A stretch of DNA of 64,000 nucleotides from Nyssa sinensis (taxonomy: Eukaryota > Streptophyta > Magnoliopsida > Cornales > Nyssaceae). The notes below the pieces were generated by a model that saw nothing but the letters and a program-made list of their open reading frames with translations, made no database searches and was not told the DNA's origin. Positions within the stretch are counted from its first letter, which is position 1; each line of letters begins with the position of its first letter. This document shows, piece after piece, positions 1-11,794 of the stretch. The DNA lies in NCBI GenBank assembly GCA_008638375.1, contig CM018032.1, forward strand, positions 57,541,382 to 57,605,381, written 5' to 3'. The position numbers and the translations under genes were made by a program.

Positions 1-336
1 TCCTTGATGAGTCTATAGAGAGTAGAGATATTACTAAGAAGGTCAAACTTGATACAACTAGTTTTGCTGATAGGTTGGACCCAAATGATTTTGGACTGGC
101 TAGAGGACAAAAAAAGACTTCTTTGATTGGTATGATATGTTAGACAACTAACAAATATGGCGATTATTCAAATAAGATTTGATGTGGATTATCCATTGAT
201 GTGGCCCATGTGCTTTTGGGTCACCTCTACCTCTATGACTTGGATTGTGATTAATTATGGAAGAGAGAATAAATATATCTTTAAGCATAATGAGAAAACT
301 ATCATGTTTAAACCAACAAAACAGAATCCAAACATC

Positions 337-697
337 TATGAAGCATGGACGCTATTTTGTCTCACGTGTCCGTGTCAGATACCGACACTCAGAACACTTC
401 CCGAACACGTCTTGGACACTTAAATCATAGATGTTAATAATTAAATAAAGAAGTTCTTTAATTTTTATTTAATGGCTTTGTTATTTTAATATCTTAATAA
501 TATTTTTTAAATTCGTGTGTTTTTATGCCAATTTTAATTGAAATAACATTAGGTTTTATTATATGGTCATATAAAAAATATAATTTTTTTATTATATATA
601 TATTCAACGTGTCTATGTTCTTTTTTTTAGAAATAACGTGTCTACGCGTCCGTGTCGTGTGGTATCCGTATCCCGTGTCCATATCTGTGCTTCTTAG
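337..697. mobile_element. MULE-like MITE, copy 1 (361 bp)
   Basis: The element starts TATGAAGCATGGACG and ends GTGCTTCTTAG. It is flanked by CCAAACATC (328-336) and CCAAACATA (698-706), an 8/9 target duplication. Both ends are rich in the CGTGTCCGTGTC motif, in inverted sense. The internal sequence is shared with the element at 46807-47390 (AATTTTAATTGAAATAA, TTATATGGTCATA, ATATTCAACGTGTC). A 9-bp duplication points to the Mutator superfamily. Confidence 0.7.
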
Positions 698-1139
698 CCA
701 AACATAGGTCTTCCTCTCAGCCTCCTACTAAGCAACACCTTCACATTTTGTCTTGAAATGAATTTAAGAATTAAGGTAAAGATTCTAGTTTAGTGTTACC
801 TTTAATGGCCAAGGAAGTTCATAATCTAACAAAACAAGATAGTTGACCTGCTACCTAAAGTCATGAAATTCCTGAAGGAATTTCAATATGTGATTCTAGA
901 GAATACCTGATGAGTTACCACCGGTGAGGATGCCACATTGACAAGATCACAGTTGCCTAATTTGCTCCATAATCAAATGAATCCTACGGAGTGTGCTGAA
1001 TCAAAATGGCAAGTAGATAGACTCTCACAAGAGGATTTTATTCATGATAATCTTAGGATTTTTTTTATTTTTATTTTAAATTTTTCATTTTTACTTGGGA
1101 TTTTAGTATACTCTCTTTATGTTTAGGAATTGCCTATAT
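698..1139. other. Spacer, nothing recognised
   Basis: AT-rich sequence between the MITE and the LINE tail. The only open frame (938-1126) is short and has no family resemblance. Confidence 0.4.
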
Positions 1140-2830
1140 ACATTTTTTTTTGATAAGTAAAGTATATAAACAGAGCGTCCGAAGGGGGTGAAACCCATGT
1201 ACAAAGCAAAGCAAACCTACAAGATAGGAATCAAGGCTAAAAACCTACAAAAGAGGGTTTAAGGACCCCAAAAAGTTCACTAAAGACTCAGCACCCGAGC
1301 ACTGGGTTTTTTTAGACCAAAAGAAAAGAGGGACAATAATTTATCTTTAAAGACAAAAGAGGCTATTTCCTCTCCTTAAAAAATCCTTCTATTGCGCTCT
1401 CTCCAGATACACCAGATCAAGCACAAGGGAGCCATGTTCCAAACTTTCCTAGCCTCGCCCTTGATTCTGCCACTCGACCAGCTATGGAGCATATCCTTTA
1501 GGGAGGCCGGCTGAACCCAGGAAATGCCAAAAATGAAAAAGATTAAGTTCCAAGCATCCACAACCCAACTGCAGTGAACCAACAAATGATCCAGAATCAC
1601 TTCCTTCCGTTTGCAAATACAACACTTGTTGGCCAAATGAAACCCCCTTCTTTGGAGTTTATCAAGCGTAAGAATGGCATTCTAGGAAGCTTCCCAAGCA
1701 AAAAAGGCCACTTTGGAGGGGGACTTTCGAATGCCAAATAAGCCTCCAAGGGAAGTGGTCCACCTCCTCTCTAGTCATCACATTATACAGGGACTTAACT
1801 GTGAAGAGATTGTTATGGCTGGCTTTCCAGATCAAATTATCATCTCTTTCTTCATTGACCTTACATCTGTTTAAGGTGGCCAGGAAGCTAATCCCCTCTT
1901 CCATTTCCCAATCAAAGAGGCAAGGATCAAAATATCATTTCGATGTATAGTTTCGATCTATCCAGAAATGGAAACATTTCGGAAACGTTTTGAAAACATA
2001 ATGGAAACGGAGAAAAAATCGGAAACATGTGTAAACATAACTTAAAATTTATTTATTTATACAAATAAGCCTATTTATTGAATATTTGTGCATGTTTAAG
2101 GCATATACATCATATTCATGATAAATGACACAATAGATATATACTATATAATATCCACCAATTAGATAATTTGACACAAGTTACATATAAAATAAAAAGT
2201 AAAACAAATAGCGATTTAAACTTATTATAATTTACTTATAAAAAAAAAAAAAAACTTATTATAATTAGTAACTTAGTATTAAAATAGTTGTTTCTCTACA
2301 CTTTATTTCCCCTACTACTTTTTTATTATTTTAGAAAAAATAATAGAAATATCTTCTTGTAATGTTGAGTCTTAATCCTTGAAAAATAAATAAATATTGT
2401 TTTTAACTAACTTCTAGAATTATTGTTGATACACAAGAAATGTTTCTTTTGATTCGGTTTGTTTCCACTAGTTTCGGTATGTTTCCACGGAAACAATTTT
2501 GTTTCCATGGAAACATGTGAATTTCGATATTCCACTAGTGTTTCGTTTCGGTTCCTTGAGAAACGGAAACGTTTCAGCCGTTTCGATTGAAAAAAAACGA
2601 AACTTTGATCCTTGCAAAGAGGTTTCTTCTAAGTCTTGGGAACTAGACCACCTCCTACCCATCACCGAATCAGCAGCCCTTCACCTTACAATCCTTATCC
2701 ATAACAATGAAAAATAAAGCAGGCAGGGTTACCCGAAGGATACCTTCTCCACACCAATCCTCCAACCAGAAGCTAGCTCTATCCCCCACCTCAATACGGA
2801 TATGCTTACTAAACTCTTCCAATATAAGCC
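1140..2830 (-). mobile_element. LINE fragment, 3' end of ORF2 and tail, split by a hAT MITE
   Basis: On the minus strand, read from 2830 down, a degenerate frame encodes SFWLEDWCGEGILR and more, then DWEMEEGISFLATLNRCKV, a weakly conserved block, and a zinc-binding block NKCCICKRKEVILDHLLVHC followed by WNMAPLCLIWCIWRERNRR. This is the zf-RVT end of plant L1-type ORF2. The 3' tail ends ACTTTACTTATCAAAAAAAA at 1141-1160, the A-tail typical of plant LINEs. The 5' part is missing. The block 1921-2614 is a later insertion. Confidence 0.85.
1921..2614. mobile_element. Non-autonomous hAT-like element (694 bp) inside the LINE
   Basis: Perfect 11-bp terminal inverted repeats CAAGGATCAAA...TTTGATCCTTG flanked by the 8-bp target duplication CAAAGAGG at 1913-1920 and 2615-2622. 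hAT elements make 8-bp duplications and have YARNG ends, which CAAGG fits. The LINE reading resumes on the other side. Inside, GTTTC/GAAAC motifs repeat near both ends. No transposase is present. Confidence 0.9.
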
Positions 2831-2943
2831 TTAAAATATGGATTTTCAACTTTTGAGTGAATTATTGAAAATATTAGTATTTTTCCTCTCTGTAGACTCT
2901 CTTTCCCTCTGTTCCTTCTCCTCTCTCCCACACTTTTTTTTCT

Positions 2944-2948
<5 letters not shown>

Positions 2949-2992
<44 letters not shown>
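2949..2992. repeat. (TC)22 microsatellite
   Basis: Pure TC run preceded by CT-rich sequence. It explains the Arg/Glu and Leu/Ser open frames on the two strands here. Confidence 0.95.
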
Positions 2993-2997
<5 letters not shown>

Positions 2998-3845
2998 TCT
3001 TGCATTATGTGCCCATTCTCGCCCCACTTTAAATTAAAAAACCCCTTACCGTTGTCCATCGGTAAGTTCTAGAATTAAAAACAGCTCCCTCCTTGGTTTT
3101 TGTACTTCACTACCTTCAAAATATATCAATTTGCTGAAAAAATGTCTTTTTGAAAGTCTAGTGGAACGGTATCTCTAACATATCTATGCACTGGAATAAA
3201 CACAAAACTTGTCCATCGCTTACTCCAAAAACCATGCCTACTTTTCCAACTATTCAAAAGATATCCTAACATGTCGAGCCACTGGGAAATTGTGCATAAA
3301 CTAAGCGAAACCCATGTTTTGCTAGGATACTAGATCCTGTTGGAATGATCAAGGGAGACCCTTTCAGAACATAACCAGTCTAATCCTAGAAAGGACAAGA
3401 AGAAAGAATCAAGGAAATGATAGAAAAATCACTTTAGCAAAAAGAGGAGAATTCCCAAGGTTTCCAAATCATAGAGAGAGCTTGGTTAAATTTACAAGAT
3501 TCCATGGCAACCTTAACAGATGGACCAAATGTCACATAGGTAATCATTGAATCCAAAATAAGTATTTGCAAGTATCATTTAGAAGTGTAGATAATGGGCA
3601 TCATGATCATATAAAACAACTAAATAGTTTAGAAAGACATATTAAAATCCAAATTGTACACAAATGTAGTATGTAACATAGTCGAAGCGAATTAGACATT
3701 TTAAAAAGAAAGAAAAAATGAAGACAAAAGATCAAAAAGAGCCCAAAAAGGCTTCAAAATGTTGAAAAGCAATTAGGGGAAAACAAACGTTGAGCAACTC
3801 AATGTTTTGATAATCACATACTTCAGACCAATATATTTTTGAGTT
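2993..3845. other. Spacer, nothing recognised
   Basis: AT-rich sequence with stops in all frames. No conserved protein or repeat structure was seen. Confidence 0.35.
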
Positions 3846-5112
3846 AATTATTGAAAGGTCCCTCAAAATAGGTGTGTACAAGCTAAAGTCTAAGGCAAGA
3901 TATTGTAACCCGAAAAGTCCCTGAGTTTTTAAATGGTCTTAGTCCAGATCCAAATTGCTAATGTGGAGATGTTAAATTTTTTTTAAATGACAAAATTGTC
4001 CCCTTTTTATTCCTTCCTAGTTTGAATCACCCCTTTTTTAATGATGAAAATACCCCTATCTTGACTAAACAACAACTCTGCATCTCGAAGAAAATCCAGA
4101 AGCTCCCCACCCTTTTCGCATAATCTTTTCTCATTCTTACAGAACACACACACACTCTCTCTCTCTCTCTCTCTATTCACATCACGTTCAAAACCCTACA
4201 TCCAAAGATAACTCACATATTCCTTCATCTCTGTTATTGGCTGCGACACTGGTTTGCCCCTTCTAAATTGCTCTTTTTCCATCAAAATAATGTTGTTCCA
4301 TTAACTCCATACGATATTATCATATTACTACATCAGAACATCATATTGTAATGTTATCAAATATCTGTTATTTTCCTTCATACTATCTAATGTCACCATT
4401 ATTATGAATCTGCAACATCCCACTTAGACTTGTTCTAATCAACGGAGTGGTGGGTATTCATCAATTGAATATAGGAATTATATATACGTTACAGCATTCT
4501 ACGGCAAATGAGTGGCACTCGAGGATTAACTTTGTAGGATATGAAGCTATCTAACAATAAAAACCTGGACCACAGGCCAATGCAGGTGCTAGCCAAATCT
4601 TCAAGAAAAGTTGCTAATGTGTTATTTTTATGCTTAAATAGCTTCAGACCCTTTACCTGCCAAGTGGGTGTATTGATGTTTACATTAGAGTGTAAGTGAA
4701 ACTAACCGCTGAATTAACATAAATGTGGGAAGAAATTTTCACAATTGTTTTTTGGACAGAGAATTTTCAGATAGTGATGTGCAAAACAAAATTTCTCTGT
4801 TTAAAAAACACTTTTTTTTTTTTTACAAAATTTCACATGCAATATGGATCTTGTTTGATAGATTTCAATTTTTAACGTCTAAATATATAATTTTTATGAA
4901 AAAAATAAATTTTTATATTGCAAGTTATTTAATTTTAAATTCAAAAAATAAAAAAGTGATGACGTGGCATGTGTTAGGCAGAAGAAGGGGGACCAATATA
5001 ATTTTACCGTGTTTTTATTAGAAGGACATTTTTGTCAACAAAATACTTAGGGACCATTTTGGTTAAAATATTTTGGGTTAACCATTTTATGAAGGACCTA
5101 TTACCCAATCCC
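3846..5112. mobile_element. Dispersed element with AGGTCC-type inverted ends
   Basis: The left end reads ATTGAAAGGTCCCTCAAAAT. The right end, reversed, reads ATAGGTCCTTCATAAAATGG, an imperfect inverted repeat. The same left end occurs at about 23046 and 23225, and the 3' module AATATGGATCTTRTTTGATA recurs at 4841 and about 26250. The interior 4080-4330 looks like gene leader sequence (CT repeat, then AAAACCCTACATCC) and may be captured host DNA. The superfamily is not determined. Confidence 0.5.
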
Positions 5113-5528
5113 CCTATATTTTTTTGTAGCCCGTCCCCATTTTTTTTTACATTTGAGTTTGCCCTCCTTGAAGGCCCTGATTTAATATAGTTATACTTTA
5201 TCGATAAAAAATATATACATTTTTTTCTCAAAGAAGAACTCTCCCTAAAAAAAGAGAGAAGAAAATGCATATTGTAGAAGTATTTCTTGACTCATGGAAA
5301 CAGAAAGGATTTCCTTCCTCAAATTCTAACATTTTAGATTGTGAAATAGTGGTAACATGAATGTGCTTAATCCTATATTTAATGTCATTTAGAATGAACC
5401 CAAAATTAAATAAACAAATACGAGAAAATAAAGAAACAACAAAACAGCCTACATATGTTAGTAGTCTATCTAGAGAGAAAGAAGTACCGTAATTCCCCAA
5501 CAATAAATAGAACTCTATAAATTATTAC
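5113..5528. other. Intron 3 / flank of the diflavin reductase gene
   Basis: No further coding block of the reductase was found here. The donor after exon 3 is GTAATAAT at 5528-5521. Confidence 0.4.
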
Positions 5529-7302
5529 ATTATATTTCTGGTATCCAGAATCACCTAGTCCAAACACCGCATAGTGAACTCCATCCAGCCAATGTTGGCC
5601 TAAATTTCTTTGCAAAAGAAACCTCCAAAACACCTATAAACATAGATTAGAATCAAATATTAAAAAACCAAACAAGGTTCCAAAGCCTTGGCAAAAATTA
5701 ATATTCATTCAAAAAAGCAACCAACCTTCATGGAATCTGGCGTGTCCCCCTGGCCAGTGGTGGAAACAACAAAAACCAGAGTCTTCTCATTTGGTAAAGA
5801 ACTCTAGAATTGTAAACAAGTAACATGCAGATCAGAAATGTGTTTGAGCCATTATATATACCATATGTATTAACATAAAGGTCATACTGAAACAGATGCT
5901 GTTGCAAACTTTTATCTTTCGGGTTCTACAGTATGACTGTATATCTTTGGATACTATGTAGAGTTATTGTGCGGTATGAGTTTGTGCCCTTGAGCCTTGA
6001 GGTTTTGTTTTTGTCTACCTAAAATGTTCACGGGTTGTGCCCCTGTTTTTATATATACTTTTTTTTAATTGTCCGAAAAAACAAATCAACAAAACAGGTC
6101 ATCTTTAAGTGATTCCAATAAGTAAAGATTTGAATACTTAAGATGAAAATTGGGAATAAACAGCTGTTTTTAAACTAGTCAACTCAAAGAATTGAAGAAA
6201 GAAGAATATCATTTGAGACCATAAAAAATGAACTTCAAAATGACTACAATATCGATATGCTTCAAGCCATATGGACAAACTGAAGGAAACTGAAGTATGC
6301 CAAAATTTTGCCCATGCACTGCAAAAACCCTCTTTGCAGTTTGCAGTGGAAGGAGGGACAAGGGGTCAATGATTGTGGGTGCAATTTTGCTAATTGTACT
6401 CTGATGCAGAGCTTCTGAGAAATCAAGGATAAAAAGCATGGATCACATGACCCAAATCAATACATGTATCTCATCATGATACTGTATAGCTCAATTGTTA
6501 TGAACTAAACCAATATGCCAAAAGCCTGCACTGCGATGGAATGATTCAAATAGGGTGCATTAACTACTCTGAAACTGCAATAATGGTATGATATCAAGAA
6601 GCTGTCATCTATAATGGCACGTGCACTTAATAAAGGTGAAAGTAACAATGTGCTTTCAACAAGCCTTTTTATAACCTTAGCAAACATTGTATTGTGTTCC
6701 AAATTTCCATATGACTAGTGAGACTCATCAAATCAGGCCCCTGTTTATAACATTTGTGATCTTAAATTGGGACAAACAGGAGTATTTCACTTAAGAATAA
6801 GATTTACGGGAGCCAAGAAGTGACCCCAATGAACCAATCGGAAATAACTTCCAAGTTTCCAACCCTTAAGTATCACAGTAAAAATTGCTTAAAACGGCCG
6901 AATTCATCACAATTATTACGTATGATTTTGAATTGTTTAAAATAACGAGACAACACCCTAACCTATTCATATATGTACGTAAGAAATAGAAGCTTCGAGT
7001 CTTCACAATCGTTTTCTTTTGCTTTCTCTGGTCCTAAATAACAAGAAATAGAAAATTCAAGATTTTTAATCTTTTCATTTCTTTTCTTTTCCTGAATCTT
7101 TGCAGCAAAACAACGGTAGCCTAAGAAGAAAGAAATAGATATGTCGGTTTCAAGACTGACTTACGGCATCAAATTCGTCCACGGAAAGCACTGTGACGGG
7201 GCAGCCTCTGCGCTCAGCTTCGCGCCCTAACCGTTCGGCGGCGTCCAACGCATTTCCGGTCTGAGACCCGTAAAGAATCACTAGCTTCAGCTTGTCTTCC
7301 AT
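5529..7302 (-). CDS. ATR3: NADPH-dependent diflavin oxidoreductase 1 (ATR3/TAH18-like), first three exons only
   Basis: Partial gene. Exon 1 (7302-7165, 46 codons) reads MEDKLKLVILYGSQTGNALD and onward. Exon 2 (5803-5726, 26 codons) carries VVSTTGQGDTPDS. Exon 3 (5633-5529, 35 codons) carries YAVFGLGDSGYQKYN. All joins are phase 0 with GT-AG ends. YGSQTGNA, the STTGQGD loop and GLGDSGYQKYN are the FMN-binding loops of a flavodoxin domain, in the form typical of the Tah18/NDOR1/ATR3 family. In that family the protein passes electrons from NADPH via FAD and FMN to the Dre2/CIAPIN1 Fe-S protein in cytosolic Fe-S assembly. The rest of the flavodoxin domain and the FAD and NADPH domains are not found between 5528 and 1. 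Either intron 3 is longer than 5.5 kb and the gene continues off the window, or this is a truncated copy. The reading frame is intact, so I favour a real gene. The start ATG sits in a GC-richer stretch, as expected for a first exon. Confidence 0.87.
5804..7164 (-). other. Intron 1 of the diflavin reductase gene
   Basis: Donor GTAAGTCAG at 7164 and acceptor TCTAG at 5804. The interior is AT-rich with no conserved frame. Confidence 0.6.
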
Positions 7303-7870
7303 GGCCGTATCGCTTGTTCTTCGAACTGAAACTTCAAAGAAGAAAGAGAGGTGGGTTTTGCGGTTTAATGGGGAAGTGTTGAGCGCCGGGCCTTCTTGTA
7401 GTCCAGTCTCATGAAATGGGCCGTATTTTGATACCCAGGTTGGTTGGGCCCAAACTCATGCTATCCAATTTTCGCTCCTTTTGGTTCATAGGTTCTTCTC
7501 ACTCCAACTTTAAGGCCAACACAATACCAAGCTCTTTTATTATTTATAACTTTTTTATTATTAATTTTTTTTTTAGTCATGTGTAAGATGAGGGTGAGTT
7601 TTAGCACAATGATAATGTTGCTCTATTATAACTTAAAAATTACGGATTCGATAAGATTATTTTATTGTGACCTGAAAATCCCGAATTTGTATTACGAAAA
7701 CAAGATATTGTTCTTTAGTCATATGAACACCGACTTTTTATATCACTTAACTAACCAATGATGATAACATAACCGATCCTTGACTAACTATAACCTACCA
7801 TAAAATCTGCAATTTAATTAATTTTTTTTTCTATAAATATGGATAAATTTATAGGAAGAAAATGAACTAT

Positions 7871-8398
7871 TCTTTTTAATTCTTTAGCTTCTTTGTAACC
7901 GAGTTCACTATCTTTAGTTGTTGAAAGAGTTAGCAGCAACAATAGTCTAGCTATGATTTTTAAAAATCACTATTATTAAAAAAAAAAGAGAATCTTATAT
8001 TTTGAAGTTCCGTTTCGACATTTTGCAAAGTAATGATAAATGACTCATCTCTCATAATCTATCTTTGTTCCACCTCTCTCTTATAAGGTGAGATTCACAA
8101 TTCATGAACTCATCAACTGTAACCGAGTTCTTTTGTTCCACCTCTCTCTTTTTAATTCTTCAGCTTCTTTGTAACCGAGTTCACTATCTTTAGTTGTTGA
8201 AAGAGTTAGCAGCAACAATAGTCTAGCTATGATTTTTAAAAATCACTATTATTAAAAAAAAAAAAGGAATCTTATATTTTGAAGTTCCGTTTCGACATTT
8301 TGCAAAGTAATGATAAATGACCCATCTCTCATAATCTATCTTTGTTCCACCTCTCTCTTATAAGGTGGGATTCACAGTTCATGAACTCATCATAGAAC
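7871..8398. repeat. Tandem duplication, about 276-bp unit
   Basis: TCTTTTTAATTCTTYAGCTT at 7871 recurs at 8147, and the following 250 bases match closely, including GTTGAAAGAGTTAGCAGCAA and TCTTTGTTCCACCTCTCTCT. The second copy differs by a few bases and poly-A length. Confidence 0.85.
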
Positions 8399-8868
8399 TC
8401 GCAAACCCTACTTTTATCAGAGAGGTGGAACAAAAGTGAGTTACGGAAATACTGACTTTCTGACTCGATTTATATAATAGACAATGAGTTTAAAAGCAAA
8501 GAAATGTTTGTATGGAAGTAACTACATAAAACAACCTACCAGTTTAAAATACCTAACTTTTGTACATGATTTCAACGCAATTACACAAAAATATTGTGGG
8601 AAAAATATATTAATTTGTTGGCTTTGTTTTAATATAGGATTAAGAGGACAAAATGTACACAAGAAAGACTACATAATGTACATAAGAAAGACCAAGGAAA
8701 AGAAGATGCACATCTAGACTTTCAATTCTTTACTGAAAACACTTCATTACATTTACCTGATTCAAGGTCAAATCCATTCCACTCCCTTATATTTTTTCTC
8801 TTTTCGCCTTCAACCTCATTTAAACTTCTGGAGTCCTAAAACCATATCCACCCACTTACATGTATGTA

Positions 8869-8892
8869 TGTATATATATATATATATATATG
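8869..8892. repeat. (TA)n microsatellite
   Basis: TATATA run following GTATGTATG. Confidence 0.9.
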
Positions 8893-9086
8893 TACTATAT
8901 ATAATTATTACAATCATTTCTCCAACACAACTTTTAAACTCTTTACCCGAAACAAAAACAAAAAAAAAATACTTATAGACTCCTTACATTGAATTACATA
9001 CATATATGAAGAATAAAACTCATTAACTACATTCATCAACATATAAAATCAAGTTTACTGTTTACTTTCCAAGTTTCCAACCCATT

Positions 9087-10121
9087 TTATTCGCAATTGG
9101 TTATGAAAGCCTTGAGATGAGATGTCATTTCACGGGTACGAATCTGAGAGAATTGAGAATTATGTAAAACTTGAAATGCATGCCCCACCCCTTTATAAAT
9201 CACCTTTTCCACCCTTTTACCAGCACTGCTCATGGCAGCACAGAACTCCAAATTTCTATCCTTCAATATATCCATATCTGATATACAAATCATTGTAGGA
9301 GGAAGTTTCAAATCACCCAACTTAGTTGCACTCTTTGCCAGAGGATTGCACCATGGGTGGTCTCTGTTAGCCCCCACAGGCAGCGATAACTGCCAATAGG
9401 TATCAGAAGCTGACGCACTCAGTGCCGAGTTAGAAGGTTGAATGGCATGTTTTTCAGACTGAGTTCTCGCCTCTCCTCCAAAGAAAGGTTGGATTAAAAT
9501 GGTGCCTTTTAGACACAAGGGCTTTAAAGTAGAGGGTTCTAAAGATCCCAGCTGTGTGGCCACATGGTGAGCTATGTTGGCCCCGGCACTGTCACCGGCT
9601 AGGAACATGCTGGAGATGTTGCATTGATTCAACCACCATTTGAGCTCGTTGGAGGAAATCATTGCTTGTTGTTTCACCCACATGACAGCCTTGAAGCCAT
9701 CCTCATAAGCAGCCGGGAGGCGGTTTTCCGGCGCTAAACGGTAGTTTACTGACATAATCAGGCAGCCTGCTTTAGAAGCAAGTTTAGCTAGGAAATCATG
9801 GTAACAGCTCCAAGAGGATGAGCCAACACAGAACCCTCCTCCATGGAAGTAGACAAGCAAAGGCAGCTTCTTGTTGCAGTTGGTGACATAAAAACGTGCC
9901 CATAAGTTGGTGAATTTGTCAATCACCACATCTTTTGCTGTCACGCCAAGTTCTGAAGCTACTGCAACAGAGACATTTGGGACAATTGGGGGTCTTTCGA
10001 CATGTCCATCTTTGTAAACTCTGATAAGCCCTTCGATCTCTTCCATCACCACTCCATGGTGGTGGTGGTGGTTCTTGCTCACGCTGAGGCTGAGCCTTGG
10101 ATCCAAGGAAATGGTAGTCAT
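9087..10121 (-). CDS. Carboxylesterase, CXE/HSL-type alpha/beta hydrolase (CXE6-like), intronless
   Basis: Single-exon gene of 344 codons. It has the plant CXE (GID1-like, hormone-sensitive lipase class) plan: oxyanion-hole motif HGGGF at residues 93-97, SVNYRLAPENRLPAAYEDG at about 124-142, nucleophile motif GDSAG with Ser178, an acid residue in SDMDIL (about Asp284) and the catalytic His314 in GVGHAF. The full triad argues for an active esterase and not a GID1 gibberellin receptor, which lacks the His. Wording of the N-terminal block EEIEGLIRVYKDGHVER and of QPFFGGEART resembles Arabidopsis CXE6 as I remember it. The natural substrate is unknown. The protein has no signal peptide and is probably cytosolic. 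Met26 just before EEIEGL is an alternative start; the upstream part includes a run of five His from a CAC/CAT repeat. A TATA-like box lies 75 bp upstream of the first ATG, which supports that start. Confidence 0.95.
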   Translation of the reverse strand: MTTISLDPRLSLSVSKNHHHHHGVVMEEIEGLIRVYKDGHVERPPIVPNVSVAVASELGVTAKDVVIDKFTNLWARFYVTNCNKKLPLLVYFHGGGFCVGSSSWSCYHDFLAKLASKAGCLIMSVNYRLAPENRLPAAYEDGFKAVMWVKQQAMISSNELKWWLNQCNISSMFLAGDSAGANIAHHVATQLGSLEPSTLKPLCLKGTILIQPFFGGEARTQSEKHAIQPSNSALSASASDTYWQLSLPVGANRDHPWCNPLAKSATKLGDLKLPPTMICISDMDILKDRNLEFCAAMSSAGKRVEKVIYKGVGHAFQVLHNSQFSQIRTREMTSHLKAFITNCE

Positions 10122-10195
10122 TGCTTCTTCTTCTACTTTATGAATGGAATTGACTGGAGTGAGTGTTATAGATGTGATATTTACCTTGAGAGTTC

Positions 10196-10203
10196 CTTAA
10201 ATA
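10196..10203 (-). promoter_or_regulatory. TATA-like box of the carboxylesterase gene
   Basis: On the minus strand the sequence reads TATTTAAG, 75-82 bp upstream of the ATG at 10121. That leaves a short 5' UTR of about 40-50 nt. This is position and motif evidence only. Confidence 0.45.
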
Positions 10204-10305
10204 GAGTTTGGGAAACTTAGGCCACAAGAGAAATTAAGGTTGAAGGTGCAAGGAAGCTTCCCTCTCTCTTTATCTAACAAACGAAAACTTGTCATATGTC
10301 CTAAT

Positions 10306-10320
10306 GGGGGGGGGGGGGGG
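10306..10320. repeat. G15 homopolymer
   Basis: Fifteen G in a row, upstream of the carboxylesterase promoter. The length is likely uncertain in the assembly. Confidence 0.9.
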
Positions 10321-11794
10321 TCCGAAGTCCAATTATTCAACACTTCTACCATATATCTTTATGAAACAAGTTCTCATTGAAAAGCTAATTAATATCATAA
10401 GTAAAAAGTATGGTGAGAAGCGAGCAGTGATACAACGATATTTTTAAAAGAATGAGTAAGGCATAAATTTGTATATAAATAAAGAATGTTTATTCTCAAG
10501 AAAAGAGCAAATTCAAATCTTCACAAAGACAAGAGAGAAAAGACAGGTAGGGATACTTATGTTGAACAAGTGACCGAAAAATTCATACAGTAATGGGAGA
10601 GAAGGAAGTTCAAATCAAAGCTGAATTGTTTTGCGAGAAAAGCTACAATCGGTCATCTTAATATACACACACTGCATATTTTGGCCATATTTTAGTGTAG
10701 GATGGCCAATTGATTCAAATAATCGTCTTTAACAAGTGATTCATAGCATATTTTGGCCAAATTCACACACGCATTTAAACCAGTTAAATGTTTTTACTAT
10801 TTTTTGAAAGTATTTTTCTTCAATCATTTTGTGCGGGAAGTTTACATTGACTTGTTATTTATTTCTATCTTTTTTTCTTATCTTATCTAGTTTTTAATTT
10901 TGGACTTAATTGTAAAAAGTCAAAATTCTGATTTTATCCGAATTTTCATATTTTTCTAGTCTTATTAGGATTAACATTTTAATTGTAATTTTTGAGTCAA
11001 AGTAGTAATTTTTTATCTTTATAAATTTGATGTAATAGACATTCATTTTTCATATTTGATTACCTTGCTTTTAGTTATTAACGTGTCCGTATTCATTAAT
11101 TACATTTCATGTTATGTCATATATTTACTTTTAAAAAAAAGAATTTAATAGAAATATTAATATCATCCATAATTTCTAAACTTTCAAACAAACAAAAGTA
11201 GAGTTGCATTATCATACAAACAAAAGTTGGGCAGCACCATATCTGGTCAACGTGAACCCAAGATCGTTAAGGATATCCCATTCTTATCTGATTGCACCGT
11301 CAATACACTTTTGTGTGTGGGAAATGGGTGGTGTGATACAACTTGGATGGTAACTTGATTACTACTTTTGAACTGCCACCAGACTACAAGCAACTTGTTT
11401 TATGAAAGTTGAGGTAAGGACTACCCCTTGAAATCGACCTCTTAGTTGTTGCTCCTACTGCAAAGGAGTAATGAACATCTGACACGTTAACAGGAATTAT
11501 ATGTATTGTATTAATGTGTTAATTGTTTATTGGTATTGCACCAGAGCTAAAGAATTTTTTTTCTTTGAAATGGCCAACGACAGGTTACCTCTTAGTTAAA
11601 GGAAAAAATTTGATATTATGTATGTGTAGTGACTCGAACCAGAGTCGTATAAGAGAGAAATGAATCTTTTCATCTCAAATATGCTAACTTGTTTGATATT
11701 CGTGTAAATTTTCAAATAGGAATTTATTGTGTAAATAAAAACCCAAAAAAAAATGTATGAGTTTGCATTCCATATAAGCATTGTATACATGCAC
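10321..11794. other. Spacer, mostly nothing recognised
   Basis: AT-rich. The segment 11620-11700 (GTGACTCGAACCAGAGTCG, then ATGAATCTTTTCATCTC) is a dispersed repeat also seen, diverged, near 29600 and 59110. Its reverse complement has a GGTTCGAGTC box-B-like word. Confidence 0.4.

Noticed and set aside
3..143. 46-codon open end of a possible coding exon at the left edge
   Set aside because: It reads DESIESRDITKKVKLDTTSF and ends in TAG, but there is no family match, and with the window edge cutting it no start or splice site can be tested.
2809..3032. Arg/Glu-rich and Leu/Ser-rich open frames on both strands
   Set aside because: They are translations of the (TC)n microsatellite.
7871..8398. 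Repeat pair considered as CRISPR-like or LTR pair
   Set aside because: The two units are adjacent, with no spacer or internal region; this is a simple tandem duplication.
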